From contig NZ_CP029197.1 of the NCBI RefSeq assembly GCF_008639165.1, positions 1,302,001-1,366,000 of the forward strand: DNA of 64,000 nucleotides, given 5' to 3'. Every line of letters begins with the position of its first letter. Position 1 is the stretch's first letter. The notes under the pieces are model-generated. The model did no database searches and had not been told where the DNA came from. It saw nothing but the letters and a program-made list of their open reading frames with translations. Origin of the DNA: Streptomyces venezuelae ATCC 10712 (GTDB lineage: Bacteria > Actinomycetota > Actinomycetes > Streptomycetales > Streptomycetaceae). The translations under genes and the position numbers were made by a program. Shown here piece by piece: positions 8,123 to 15,552 of this stretch.

Positions 8123-8980
8123 TTACTTGGTGGCGCCGAAGGCGGGGACGACGGAGTCCTTGTAGGTGTCCTCGATGTACTTCTTCACCTCGGGCGAGTT
8201 GAGGAGCTTGGCGAGCTTCTGCACGCGGGCGTCCTTCTCGTTGCCCTCCTTGACGGCGAGGAAGTTGGCGTACGGGTTGCCGTCCGCCTTCTCCAGGACG
8301 AGGGCGTCCTTCGCCGGGGAGAGCTTGGCCTCGATGGCGTAGTTGCCGTTGATGACGGCGGCGTCCACGTCGTTCAGGGCGCGGGGCACGGTGGCGGCCT
8401 CCAGCTCCTTGAACTCGAGGCCCTTCTTGTCGGTGATGTCGGAGATCTTGGCGTTGGTGCCGACACCGGGCTTGATGGTGATCAGGCCGTTGTCGGCGAG
8501 CAGCTGGAGGGCGCGGCCGCCGTTGGTGGTGTCGTTCGGGACGGCGATGGTCTGGCCCGCCTTGATGTCCTTCACCGACTTGAGGTTCTTGGAGTAGAGG
8601 CCCAGCGGCTCCAGGTGGACGTTGACCACCGGGACGATGTGGGTGTTGTTCTTCTTGTTGAAGTCGTCGAGGTACGGCTTGTGCTGGAAGTAGTTGGCGT
8701 CGACCTGGCCGGTCTCGGTGGCGGTGTTCGGCAGGACGTAGTCCGTGAACTCCTTCACCTCCAGCTTCAGGCCGGCCTTCTCGGCCAGGTTGTCCTTGAC
8801 GTAGTTGAGGATGTCGGCGTGCGGCGTCGGGGACGCGGCGACGACGAGGGCCTTGGAGGTGTCGCCGGAGCCGGCCGAGTCCTTGGAGCCGGGGTCCGAG
8901 GAGGTGCCGCAGGCGCTGAGGCCGAGGGCGAGGGCGGCGGCGGTGGCGATACCGGCGGTGAGCTTGATGTTCTTACGCAC
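8123..8980 (-). CDS. metQ: Methionine ABC transporter substrate-binding lipoprotein
   Basis: 285 aa from the GTG at 8980, with GAAAGAGG about 9 bases upstream. The signal peptide ends in a lipobox (GLSAC), so Cys24 would be lipidated and the protein tethered outside the membrane. The body is the NlpA/MetQ fold: VVAASPTPHADILNYV, the DANYFQHKPYLDDF segment and VVPAFG near the end. It should bind D- or L-methionine and hand it to MetI. It is the last gene of metN-metI-metQ, 94 bases after metI. Confidence 0.94.
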   Translation of the reverse strand: MRKNIKLTAGIATAAALALGLSACGTSSDPGSKDSAGSGDTSKALVVAASPTPHADILNYVKDNLAEKAGLKLEVKEFTDYVLPNTATETGQVDANYFQHKPYLDDFNKKNNTHIVPVVNVHLEPLGLYSKNLKSVKDIKAGQTIAVPNDTTNGGRALQLLADNGLITIKPGVGTNAKISDITDKKGLEFKELEAATVPRALNDVDAAVINGNYAIEAKLSPAKDALVLEKADGNPYANFLAVKEGNEKDARVQKLAKLLNSPEVKKYIEDTYKDSVVPAFGATK

Positions 8981-9074
8981 GAAGAGTGCCTCTTTCCGGT
9001 GGTGCGGTGGACGCCTGGACAACAAGTCCGGGCTGTGTTCGTCGAAAAGACGAAGTCTGTGGGGCTGGGGGCCG

Positions 9075-9743
9075 TTACGCGGTGCGGCCGCGGCGGGCGA
9101 GGAGTCGTACGACTCCGTCGCCGATGAGCTGGACGACGGTCACGATCAGGACCAGGACGACGACGGTGACCAGCATGAAGGTGGTGTCGAAGCGCTGGTA
9201 TCCGTAGGTGACGGCCTTGGAGCCGAGGCCTTCGCCGCCGACCGCGCCGGCCATCGCCGAGTAGCCGATGAGGACGATGACCGTGGTGGTGACGCCCGAG
9301 ATCAGCGAGGGCAGGGCCTGCGGGAGCAGCACCTTGCGGACGATGGTGGGGATGCCGCCGCCCATGGCCTGGACGGCTTCGACGAGTCCGTGGTCGACCT
9401 CGCGGATGGAGGTCTCGACGAGCCGTGCGAAGAAGGGGATGGCGCCGATGGCGAGGGGCACGATCATCGCGGTGGGGCCGATGAAGGTGCCGACGACGAA
9501 GGTCGTGAAGGGGATCAGGGCGATCAGCAGGATGATGAAGGGCAGCGAACGCCCGATGTTCACGATCGCACCGACGACCTTGTTGACCGGCCGGTTCTGC
9601 AGCAGTCCGCCCTTGTCCGTGAGGACGAGGAGGATGCCGAGCGGCAGGCCGCCGAGCACGGTGACGACGGTGGCCCACAGGACCATGTAGAGGGTGTCGA
9701 CGGTGCCCTGCTCCAGCAGGGGCTGCATCTCGGACCAGGTCAC
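9075..9743 (-). CDS. metI: Methionine ABC transporter permease
   Basis: 222 aa from the GTG at 9743, which overlaps the metN stop (GTGA). Five membrane segments are apparent. The EAA-type loop that contacts MetN is VEAVQAMGGGIPTIVRKVLLPQALPS. The sequence closely follows the MetI family (GRSLPFIILLIALIPFT). The overlap indicates translational coupling with metN. A large antisense-looking extension of this frame up to 10961 overlaps metN and is not used. Confidence 0.94.
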   Translation of the reverse strand: MTWSEMQPLLEQGTVDTLYMVLWATVVTVLGGLPLGILLVLTDKGGLLQNRPVNKVVGAIVNIGRSLPFIILLIALIPFTTFVVGTFIGPTAMIVPLAIGAIPFFARLVETSIREVDHGLVEAVQAMGGGIPTIVRKVLLPQALPSLISGVTTTVIVLIGYSAMAGAVGGEGLGSKAVTYGYQRFDTTFMLVTVVVLVLIVTVVQLIGDGVVRLLARRGRTA

Positions 9744-10810
9744 TTGGCACCTTCCTTCACCAGCACGGGCGCGGCGGCCGTCGTGTGTGCGTCGTCTTCC
9801 ACGATCTCGACCTGGAGGCCCTGCTCGCGCAGGAAGCCGACCGGGACGACGTTGTCCTCGTACCGTCCGGGCAGTTCGATCCGCATCCGGCCGATCTGCT
9901 TGCCGCCGACGGTGTCCATCGCCGCCCCGAGGATCGAGATGTCGATGTTGTACGTGCGGGAGAGCTGCGAGATGACGGGCTGGGTCGCGGCGTCGCCGTG
10001 GAAGGTGACGTCGACGACCGTGCGGTCGGGGCCGGTGGGGCCGCCGCTGACCGGGAAGAGCTCGGCCGCCAGCTGGGAGCCGGGGGTGGCGAGCAGTTCG
10101 CCGACGGTGCCGGACTCGACGATGCGGCCCTTCTGCATCAGCGCGGCGGAGTCGCAGATGGTCTTCACGACGTCCATCTCGTGGGTGATGAGCAGGACGG
10201 TGAGGCCGAGCTGCTGGTTGAGGTCGCGCAGCAGCTGGAGGATGGAGCGGGTGGTCTCCGGGTCGAGGGCGCTGGTGGCCTCGTCGGAGAGGAGGACCTT
10301 GGGTTCGCCGGCGAGGGCGCGGGCGATGCCGACGCGCTGCTTCTGGCCGCCGGAGAGCTGGCCGGGGTAGGCCTTGGCCTTGTCGGCGAGGCCGACCAGG
10401 TCGAGGAGTTCGAGGGCGCGGCGGGAGCGTTCGGCGCCGGAGACGCCGAGGATCTCCAGGGGGAGCTCGATGTTGTCCTTCACCGTGCGGGAGGACAGCA
10501 GGTTGAAGTGCTGGAAGACCATGCCGATGCTGCTGCGTGCCCGGCGCAGGTCCTTGCCCGCGCGGCGGCCCTTTCCGGCGAGTGCGGTGAGGTCGACGCC
10601 GTCGACGGTCACGGTGCCGGAGGTGGGGCGCTCCAGGAGGTTGACGCAGCGGATGAGCGAGGACTTGCCGGCGCCGCTCTGGCCGATCACGCCGAAGACC
10701 TCGCCCTCGCGGACGTGGAGGTCGACGCCGTCCAGAGCGGTGACCTGGCGGCCGCGCGACTCGTAGACCTTGGTCAGGCCCGAAGTGGTGATCACAGGGG
10801 TTTCCGTCAC
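9740..10810 (-). CDS. metN: Methionine ABC transporter ATP-binding protein with NIL domain
   Basis: About 356 aa. Walker A is GQSGAGKS near residue 43, the signature is LSGGQKQR and Walker B is VLLSDEATSALD. The C-terminal NIL domain (from about TVVDVTFHGDAATQPVIS) is the regulatory methionine-binding module of MetN. The start is uncertain: GTG codons at 10843, 10810 and 10795 are all in frame and none has a strong ribosome binding site. The GTG at 10795 has a GGAA 6 bases upstream and gives the family-typical N-terminus. A leader ORF rich in Cys and Met codons lies about 200 bases upstream (11006-11092). Confidence 0.93.
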   Translation of the reverse strand: MTETPVITTSGLTKVYESRGRQVTALDGVDLHVREGEVFGVIGQSGAGKSSLIRCVNLLERPTSGTVTVDGVDLTALAGKGRRAGKDLRRARSSIGMVFQHFNLLSSRTVKDNIELPLEILGVSGAERSRRALELLDLVGLADKAKAYPGQLSGGQKQRVGIARALAGEPKVLLSDEATSALDPETTRSILQLLRDLNQQLGLTVLLITHEMDVVKTICDSAALMQKGRIVESGTVGELLATPGSQLAAELFPVSGGPTGPDRTVVDVTFHGDAATQPVISQLSRTYNIDISILGAAMDTVGGKQIGRMRIELPGRYEDNVVPVGFLREQGLQVEIVEDDAHTTAAAPVLVKEGAK

Positions 10811-11005
10811 TGTCGAGTGCGCGACGCGGGGTCCGTCGTGCACGGGGCATTCGTCTTCGGACAGTCAGGCGCACGGGGGGCCGCTCCGGCGGGTGGCCGG
10901 GAGTCGGCGGTGTGCGCGGGGGCGGGCACGGTCCGCTGCCGGATGGCGGGCGGAACGGCACGGCCGTCGGTCTCGCTTCGGGGCGCGAAACTCAGGCGGG
11001 GGCCC

Positions 11006-11092
11006 TCAGAAGGCGCACATTCGACACATACAACGAGCACCGGGCGTGGTGATCGCCTCGGTCGCAAGGGTGCGGCTGCTCGTCGTGGTCAT
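11006..11092 (-). CDS. Cys/Met-rich leader peptide upstream of metNIQ (putative attenuator)
   Basis: 28-codon ORF starting ATG at 11092 and ending RCMCRMCAF-stop. Three Cys and two Met codons are packed into the last eight residues. Two of the Cys codons are TGT and one Arg is CGA, both rare in a genome of this GC content, as expected where ribosome pausing matters. There is no Shine-Dalgarno sequence. About 165-210 bases lie between its stop and metN, with GC-rich segments that can pair (GCGCAC with GTGCGC, and CCGGC with GCCGG). The likely role is sensing charged Cys-tRNA or Met-tRNA to control metNIQ, as for known actinobacterial Cys-rich upstream ORFs. That role is inferred. Confidence 0.65.
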   Translation of the reverse strand: MTTTSSRTLATEAITTPGARCMCRMCAF

Positions 11093-11110
11093 GTCTGCAA
11101 GTAAAGCATG

Positions 11111-11120
11111 CGCACGTGCG
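11111..11120. promoter_or_regulatory. 10-bp palindrome in the metN upstream region
   Basis: Perfect palindrome CGCACGTGCG, 19 bases before the leader ORF start. A second small inverted repeat (GTCCG and CGGAC, 11135-11149) follows. Either could belong to the promoter region of the leader-metNIQ transcript. No regulator is assigned. The remainder of 11093-11369 shows nothing else clear. Confidence 0.3.
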
Positions 11121-11369
11121 AACGAAAGGAGGCTGTCCGAATAGCGGACGCCGTTGAGACGCCATGCGGACACTCCGGAGGTGGCGCTTCCGCCCGGTTT
11201 CCCCGTGTGGCCTGCGGGGACGCGGCCCATGGTCGGGCGCCCGCGAAGGGCGGTCCGGGTGCCCGGCGGGCGCGGGTTGTGGCCAAGGCCACGGTCCGCG
11301 CGCGGGACCGCGGCGCGGGCGCGGGGGGCGAGCGCATCGGGCCATTCGGAGCGTAATACCCTCGGGCGC

Positions 11370-11732
11370 ATGCTTGACGCCCTGACGGTCGCGGTCTCCG
11401 TGGCCGCGCTCGCCCTCGCCGCCTGGTGCGGCTTCGCCGCCTTCCGCGACCAGCCGACCAAGGACTGGCACTTCATCGGCATGGCCGTGGTGACGTTCCT
11501 CGTCGTGGTCCAGCTGGTCGTCGGGATCGTGCAGCTGGTGCGCGGGGAGAAGGCCGAGGAGGGCACGACGATCTTCGTCGCCTATCTGCTCGGGGCGCTG
11601 TGCGCGGTGCCCATCGCCGGCTTCATGTCGCTCGCGGAGCGCAGCCGGTGGGGTTCGGCCACGGTGGCGGCCGGAGCGGTCGTCCTGGCCGTGCTCGAAG
11701 TGCGTCTCTACGACATCTGGACGGTGGGCTGA
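11370..11732 (+). CDS. Small integral membrane protein, unknown function
   Basis: 120 aa with about four hydrophobic segments (ALTVAVSVAALALAAWCGFAA, FIGMAVVTFLVVVQLVVGIVQLV, IFVAYLLGALCAVPIAGFM, and ATVAAGAVVLAVLEVRL). No catalytic motif is seen. The ATG at 11370 has no ribosome binding site, but TAATAC lies about 9 bases before it, which fits a leaderless transcript. It is followed after 2 bases by another membrane protein gene, so the two probably form an operon and perhaps a complex. Confidence 0.75.
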   Translation: MLDALTVAVSVAALALAAWCGFAAFRDQPTKDWHFIGMAVVTFLVVVQLVVGIVQLVRGEKAEEGTTIFVAYLLGALCAVPIAGFMSLAERSRWGSATVAAGAVVLAVLEVRLYDIWTVG

Positions 11733-11734
11733 CC

Positions 11735-12160
11735 ATGACCGCGACCGAGACCGAGGGAAAGACCCGGCTCGTCACCGGGCCGGGCACGCTGCTCGTCTGG
11801 CTGTACGGCGTGATGTCGGTGGGCGCGGTGTCCCGCTCGATCTACCAGATCGCCACCGAGTTCGACCGCGCACCGCTCGCGTACTCCCTGTCGGCGGTGG
11901 CGGCGGTCGTCTACGTCTTCATCACGTACACGCTGGTACGGGGCGGGGAGAAGGCCCGCAGGGCGGCGCTGGTGTGCTGCGCCGCCGAGCTCGCGGGCGT
12001 GCTGATCGTGGGGACCTGGACGCTGGTGGAGCCGTCGGCCTTCCCGGACGCGACGGTCTGGTCGGACTTCGGCTACGGCTACGTCTTCATCCCGGTGCTG
12101 CTGCCGCTGACCGGCATCTGGTGGCTGCGCCGGTCGCGTACGGCGGTGGCGGCCGGCTGA
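11735..12160 (+). CDS. Small integral membrane protein, partner of the preceding gene
   Basis: 141 aa with about four membrane segments (GTLLVWLYGVMSVGAV, AYSLSAVAAVVYVFITYTLV, VCCAAELAGVLIVGTWTLV, VFIPVLLPLTGIWWL). The cytosolic ends are basic (RGGEKARR, RRSRTA). It begins 2 bases after the previous stop, so translation is coupled. The family is not recognised. It converges with the GNAT gene on the other strand, one base away. Confidence 0.75.
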   Translation: MTATETEGKTRLVTGPGTLLVWLYGVMSVGAVSRSIYQIATEFDRAPLAYSLSAVAAVVYVFITYTLVRGGEKARRAALVCCAAELAGVLIVGTWTLVEPSAFPDATVWSDFGYGYVFIPVLLPLTGIWWLRRSRTAVAAG

Positions 12161-12161
12161 C

Positions 12162-12653
12162 TCAGGCGGCCTTCTCCAGGGTCACCAGGGTGAGCCGGGG
12201 GCCGACCTCCTGGACGCCGACCTGCGCGTACCCCTTCTTGCGGTAGAGGCGGAGGTTGCCCTCGCTGCGGTGGCCGGTGAAGAGCTGGTAGCGCTTGGCG
12301 GAGCCCGCGGGTACGGCGGTGGCGGCCGCGAAGTGGCGCTCGATGCCGTCGAGGAGGCGGCCGCCGAGGCCGTGCCGGCGCATCCGCGGGTGCACGATCA
12401 GCTTGGCGATCCGTACGGTGCCGTCCTCGTCGAGCCGGGCCCGTACGGAGGCGACGACCTCGTCGCCGAGCCGGGCCACGAGCCCGTGCCCCTCGTCCAG
12501 TTCGGCGCGCAGGGCGTCGAGCGACTGGGTGAGCGGCTCGATGGACCAGTCTCCGTAGAGCTCCGCCTCGCTCTGGTAGCAGAGGTACTGCAGCTTCAGG
12601 ATGTGCTCCGCGTCCCGCGCGTCCGCCGCTGAGATGGTCACACTCAGGCCCAT
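12162..12653 (-). CDS. GNAT-family N-acetyltransferase
   Basis: 163 aa from the ATG at 12653, which has GGGAGG 8 bases upstream; the longer form to 12686 lacks this. The acetyl-CoA motif is KLIVHPRMRRHGLGGRLLDGIE and the C-terminal part carries the LFTGHRSEGNLRLYRKKGY stretch seen in small-molecule acetylases. The substrate is unknown. It starts 37 bases after the sigma-like gene stops, on the same strand, and may share its transcript. Confidence 0.85.
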   Translation of the reverse strand: MGLSVTISAADARDAEHILKLQYLCYQSEAELYGDWSIEPLTQSLDALRAELDEGHGLVARLGDEVVASVRARLDEDGTVRIAKLIVHPRMRRHGLGGRLLDGIERHFAAATAVPAGSAKRYQLFTGHRSEGNLRLYRKKGYAQVGVQEVGPRLTLVTLEKAA

Positions 12654-12690
12654 GTGTGCACGCCTCCCGCTCATCTGGTCGATCATCGGT

Positions 12691-13251
12691 TTACCGCACC
12701 CTTCCCCGTCGACCCGGGGCAGGAACCTCTGCAGCCAGCATTCTGCGCAGGCATCCCAGGCAACGGGAACGCATCGGCCCCAGACTGCCCTGTGAGATAC
12801 CCAACTCTCCTGCGATTTCCCGGTACGTGGGGTCCTCGGGATCGAGCATCGCGGTCAGCACCCGGGGGCAGCGGCCCGGCGTCCGGGTGACGGCGGCGCG
12901 GAGGGTGCGGCGGCCTTCGGCGGCCATCAGGGAGTGCTCCGGGGAGCCGTGGGGTCCGGGCGCGGCCGGGTCCTCGGCCGGTTCGTCCCGGTAGGGCCGT
13001 TCGCGGTCGCTGGTCCTGCGGGCCCGGCGGGCCTCCGCGCGGACGGCGCGGCGCAGCCATTCGGCGGGGCGCTCGGGGGCGGCGCCGGTCTCCTGGAGCT
13101 GCTCCAGGAGGCGGAGCCAGACGGCCTGTTCCAGATCGCCCGGGTCGACGCCCGCGGCCGGCGCCTCGGCGTCGGACTCGGCGGCGAGCAGCGGGGCGAG
13201 GGCGGCCAGGAGACCGGGGGTGGTGTCCGGTGCGGACTCGGCAGTGGTCAT
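12691..13251 (-). CDS. Sigma-70-like factor, ECF-type, reduced region 2
   Basis: 186 aa. The C-terminal helix-turn-helix (TYREIAGELGISQGSLGPMRSRCLGCLRRML) is a clear region 4 of an ECF sigma factor. The N-terminal half has a helical segment compatible with region 2 (DLEQAVWLRLLEQLQ...RPAEWLRRAVRAEARRARR) joined by an acidic, Pro-rich linker. It would direct RNA polymerase to a small regulon. No anti-sigma gene is adjacent. ATG at 13251; upstream Shine-Dalgarno is weak. Its identity as an active sigma factor rather than a relic is not proven. Confidence 0.75.
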   Translation of the reverse strand: MTTAESAPDTTPGLLAALAPLLAAESDAEAPAAGVDPGDLEQAVWLRLLEQLQETGAAPERPAEWLRRAVRAEARRARRTSDRERPYRDEPAEDPAAPGPHGSPEHSLMAAEGRRTLRAAVTRTPGRCPRVLTAMLDPEDPTYREIAGELGISQGSLGPMRSRCLGCLRRMLAAEVPAPGRRGRVR

Positions 13252-13312
13252 GCACCGCACGATGCCGGGGCTCGTGGGCGTGGTTGCGGTACGGGTCCCA
13301 AACCACCCGGGA

Positions 13313-13353
13313 GGAGGGTGTGCGGGTCCGGTCGGCGGACCCGCACACCCTCC
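13313..13353 (-). terminator. Perfect 18-bp hairpin after the GDPD gene
   Basis: Stem arms GGAGGGTGTGCGGGTCCG and CGGACCCGCACACCCTCC with a 5-base loop. It sits 60 bases past the stop of the phosphodiesterase gene and before the sigma-like gene start, so it separates the two transcripts. Confidence 0.8.
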
Positions 13354-13412
13354 GGGGTGCTCAGCGGCGGGCGGTGCTCAGCCCTGGGGCGGTGTTCGGT
13401 CGCGGGCCGCGC

Positions 13413-14594
13413 TCAGTCCCGGGCGGTGAAGTCCGCGGCGCCCAGCAGGGCGGTGTCCGGGTTGTCGGAGAAGATGCCGTCGATCCCCGTCGCCAGGTAG
13501 GTCTTCAGGGCCCCGAAGGAGTCCCCGTACGCCGTCGGGTCGGTGCCCCTGCGGAAGTCCGCCGGCAGGAAGGAGTTCTCGTTGCGGTGGGTGTACGGGT
13601 GGAGGATCAGGCCCGCCGCGTGCGCGTCCCGCACCAGCGTGGTCGGGTCGCCGAGGCGGCCGCTCGCGTCCTTCGGGATCACCAGGTCGAGCGTGGGACC
13701 GATGCCCCGGGCGTACGAGGCGATCCAGCGCAGGCCCCCCGGCGTGACCAGGTCGGCGACCGTGCGCGGGTCCCCGGCCTGCACGAAGTCCCAGGGGCGG
13801 CTGGTCGCGCCGGAGAGCAGGACCACGCCGGGCGAGTCGACCAGCTTCGCGAGCCGCTGGATGCTGCTGGGCTCGAAGGACTGGAGGAAGACCGGGGAGT
13901 TCGCGCGGTGACGGCCGTACCGGCGCAGCAGCTTGGCGAGGCGCTCCTCCAGGCCGAGGCCGAGGGAGCGGAAGTAGCTGGGGTGCTTGGTCTCGACGTG
14001 CAGCCAGATCTCGCGGCCCCGGCGGCGGCCCTCCTCGTCGGCCCAGCGCAGCACCTCCTCGAAGGTGGGGACCGTCCAGCGGCCGTCGTACAGGGTGTTC
14101 TCCTGGCGGACGGCCGGAATGCGCTCCTTGGCCCGCAGGGTCTTGAGCTCGGCGAGCGTGAAGTCCTCGGTGAACCAGCCGGTGAGGGAGACCCCGTCGA
14201 CGCTCTTGGTGGTCTTCCGGGAGGCGAACTCGGGGTGGTCGGCGACATCGGTGGTGCCGGTGATGTCGTTCTCGTGGCGGCAGACGAGGTGTCCGTCCTT
14301 GGTGGGGACGAGGTCCTGCTCGATGACGTGGGCGCCGAGGTCGAGGGCGTGCCGGTAGGAGCCGAGGGTGTGCTCGGGGCGGTAGCCGCTGGCGCCGCGG
14401 TGGGCGATGACGGTGGGGACGGGCAGGGAGCGGTAGCCGCGCCCGTGGCCGTGTGCCGCGCCGGCGGTCCGCGATTCGGCGGCCTGCGCCGCGCCCGTAC
14501 CGGCGGCGAGGGCCGTGGAGGCGCCGAGGACGGTGGCGCCCGCCGCTCCGAGAACCGTGCGCCGGGCCGGGATCCGGCGTTCGCCCTGGGTCAT
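13413..14594 (-). CDS. Tat-exported glycerophosphodiester phosphodiesterase
   Basis: 393 aa. The N-terminus has a twin-arginine signal (ARRTVLGAAGATVLG, cleavage near AQAAE). The catalytic site of the GDPD TIM barrel is visible: IAHRGASGYRPEHTLGSY (His65, Arg66, Glu74, His75) followed by EQDLVPTKDGHLVCRHE. The length and the long insert after this motif fit the secreted GlpQ group. It hydrolyses glycerophosphodiesters outside the cell to glycerol-3-phosphate and an alcohol. It is probably monocistronic, divergent from the acyltransferase gene with 220 bases between them. Confidence 0.93.
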   Translation of the reverse strand: MTQGERRIPARRTVLGAAGATVLGASTALAAGTGAAQAAESRTAGAAHGHGRGYRSLPVPTVIAHRGASGYRPEHTLGSYRHALDLGAHVIEQDLVPTKDGHLVCRHENDITGTTDVADHPEFASRKTTKSVDGVSLTGWFTEDFTLAELKTLRAKERIPAVRQENTLYDGRWTVPTFEEVLRWADEEGRRRGREIWLHVETKHPSYFRSLGLGLEERLAKLLRRYGRHRANSPVFLQSFEPSSIQRLAKLVDSPGVVLLSGATSRPWDFVQAGDPRTVADLVTPGGLRWIASYARGIGPTLDLVIPKDASGRLGDPTTLVRDAHAAGLILHPYTHRNENSFLPADFRRGTDPTAYGDSFGALKTYLATGIDGIFSDNPDTALLGAADFTARD

Positions 14595-14814
14595 GAGATG
14601 TCCTCCTGTGTCATGTCCCGCTCCTGTCGACGGGTGCCCCCGACGCTAGGCATCGGGGCCCTACGGGCGGCAGACCTCCGCCGAACATGGCGGAAACACA
14701 CGTCAACACTGCGTATCCACTCGGTGAACCCGATGTGCGCGCGGTGGTGACCCGCGAGTATCGTCGCCAGCTGCACCGTCAGCTCGACTGACCCGCATCC
14801 CACCGGAGGAACCG

Positions 14815-15486
14815 TTGTCCCGTCTCGCGATCATCAAGGCAGTGCTCGGGCCGGTCATGCGCCTGATGTTCCGCCCCCGCGTGGAGGGCGCCGAGAACAT
14901 CCCGGGGACCGGTCCCGTCATCCTCGCGGGCAACCACCTGACCTTCATCGACTCGATGATCATGCCGATCTGCCTGGACCGTCCGGTCTACTTCATCGGC
15001 AAGGACGAGTACGTGACGGGCAAGGGCATCAAGGGCCGGGCCATGGCCTGGTTCTTCACCAGCGTCGGCATGATCCCGGTGGACCGGGACGGCGGCCGCG
15101 GCGGTGTGGCGGCCCTGATGACCGGGCGCCGGGTCCTCGAGGAGGGCAAGATCTTCTCGATCTACCCCGAGGGCACCCGCTCCCCCGACGGCCGGCTGTA
15201 CCGGGGCCGTACGGGCATCGCCCGGCTGACCCTGATGACGGGCGCGCCGGTGGTCCCGTTCGCGATGATCGGCACCGACAAGATCCAGCCGGGCGGCGCG
15301 GGCTTCCCGCGCCCGGGCAAGGTGACGGTCCGCTTCGGCGAGGCGATGGAGTTCTCGCGGTACGACGGGATGGACCGCGACCGCTATGTGCTGCGGGCGG
15401 TGACGGACTCGGTGATGGCCGAGGTCATGCGGCTCTCGGGCCAGGAGTACGTGGACATGTACGCCACGAAGGCGAAGGCCGCGTAG
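14815..15486 (+). CDS. 1-acylglycerol-3-phosphate acyltransferase, PlsC-like
   Basis: 223 aa. The TTG start at 14815 is supported by GGAGGAA 5-6 bases upstream. The acyltransferase motifs are NHLTFID (His41 and Asp46 of HX4D), PVYFIGKDEY, and YPEGTRSPDG. A short hydrophobic N-terminus may contact the membrane. The family adds an acyl chain to lysophosphatidate in phospholipid synthesis. Streptomyces carry several paralogues, so the exact acceptor is uncertain. Confidence 0.9.
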   Translation: MSRLAIIKAVLGPVMRLMFRPRVEGAENIPGTGPVILAGNHLTFIDSMIMPICLDRPVYFIGKDEYVTGKGIKGRAMAWFFTSVGMIPVDRDGGRGGVAALMTGRRVLEEGKIFSIYPEGTRSPDGRLYRGRTGIARLTLMTGAPVVPFAMIGTDKIQPGGAGFPRPGKVTVRFGEAMEFSRYDGMDRDRYVLRAVTDSVMAEVMRLSGQEYVDMYATKAKAA

Positions 15487-15503
15487 TCCGCACGGACGGA
15501 CGA

Positions 15504-15541
15504 AAGGGCCCCGTACGGCCAGCTGGCCGTACGGGGCCCTT
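15504..15541. terminator. 38-bp perfect palindrome, bidirectional terminator
   Basis: Arms AAGGGCCCCGTACGGCCAG and CTGGCCGTACGGGGCCCTT are exactly complementary with no spacer. It lies 18 bases after the acyltransferase stop and 12 bases from the stop of the MFS gene that converges on it, so one element ends both transcripts. Confidence 0.85.
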
Positions 15542-15552
15542 CGCCATCGGCG

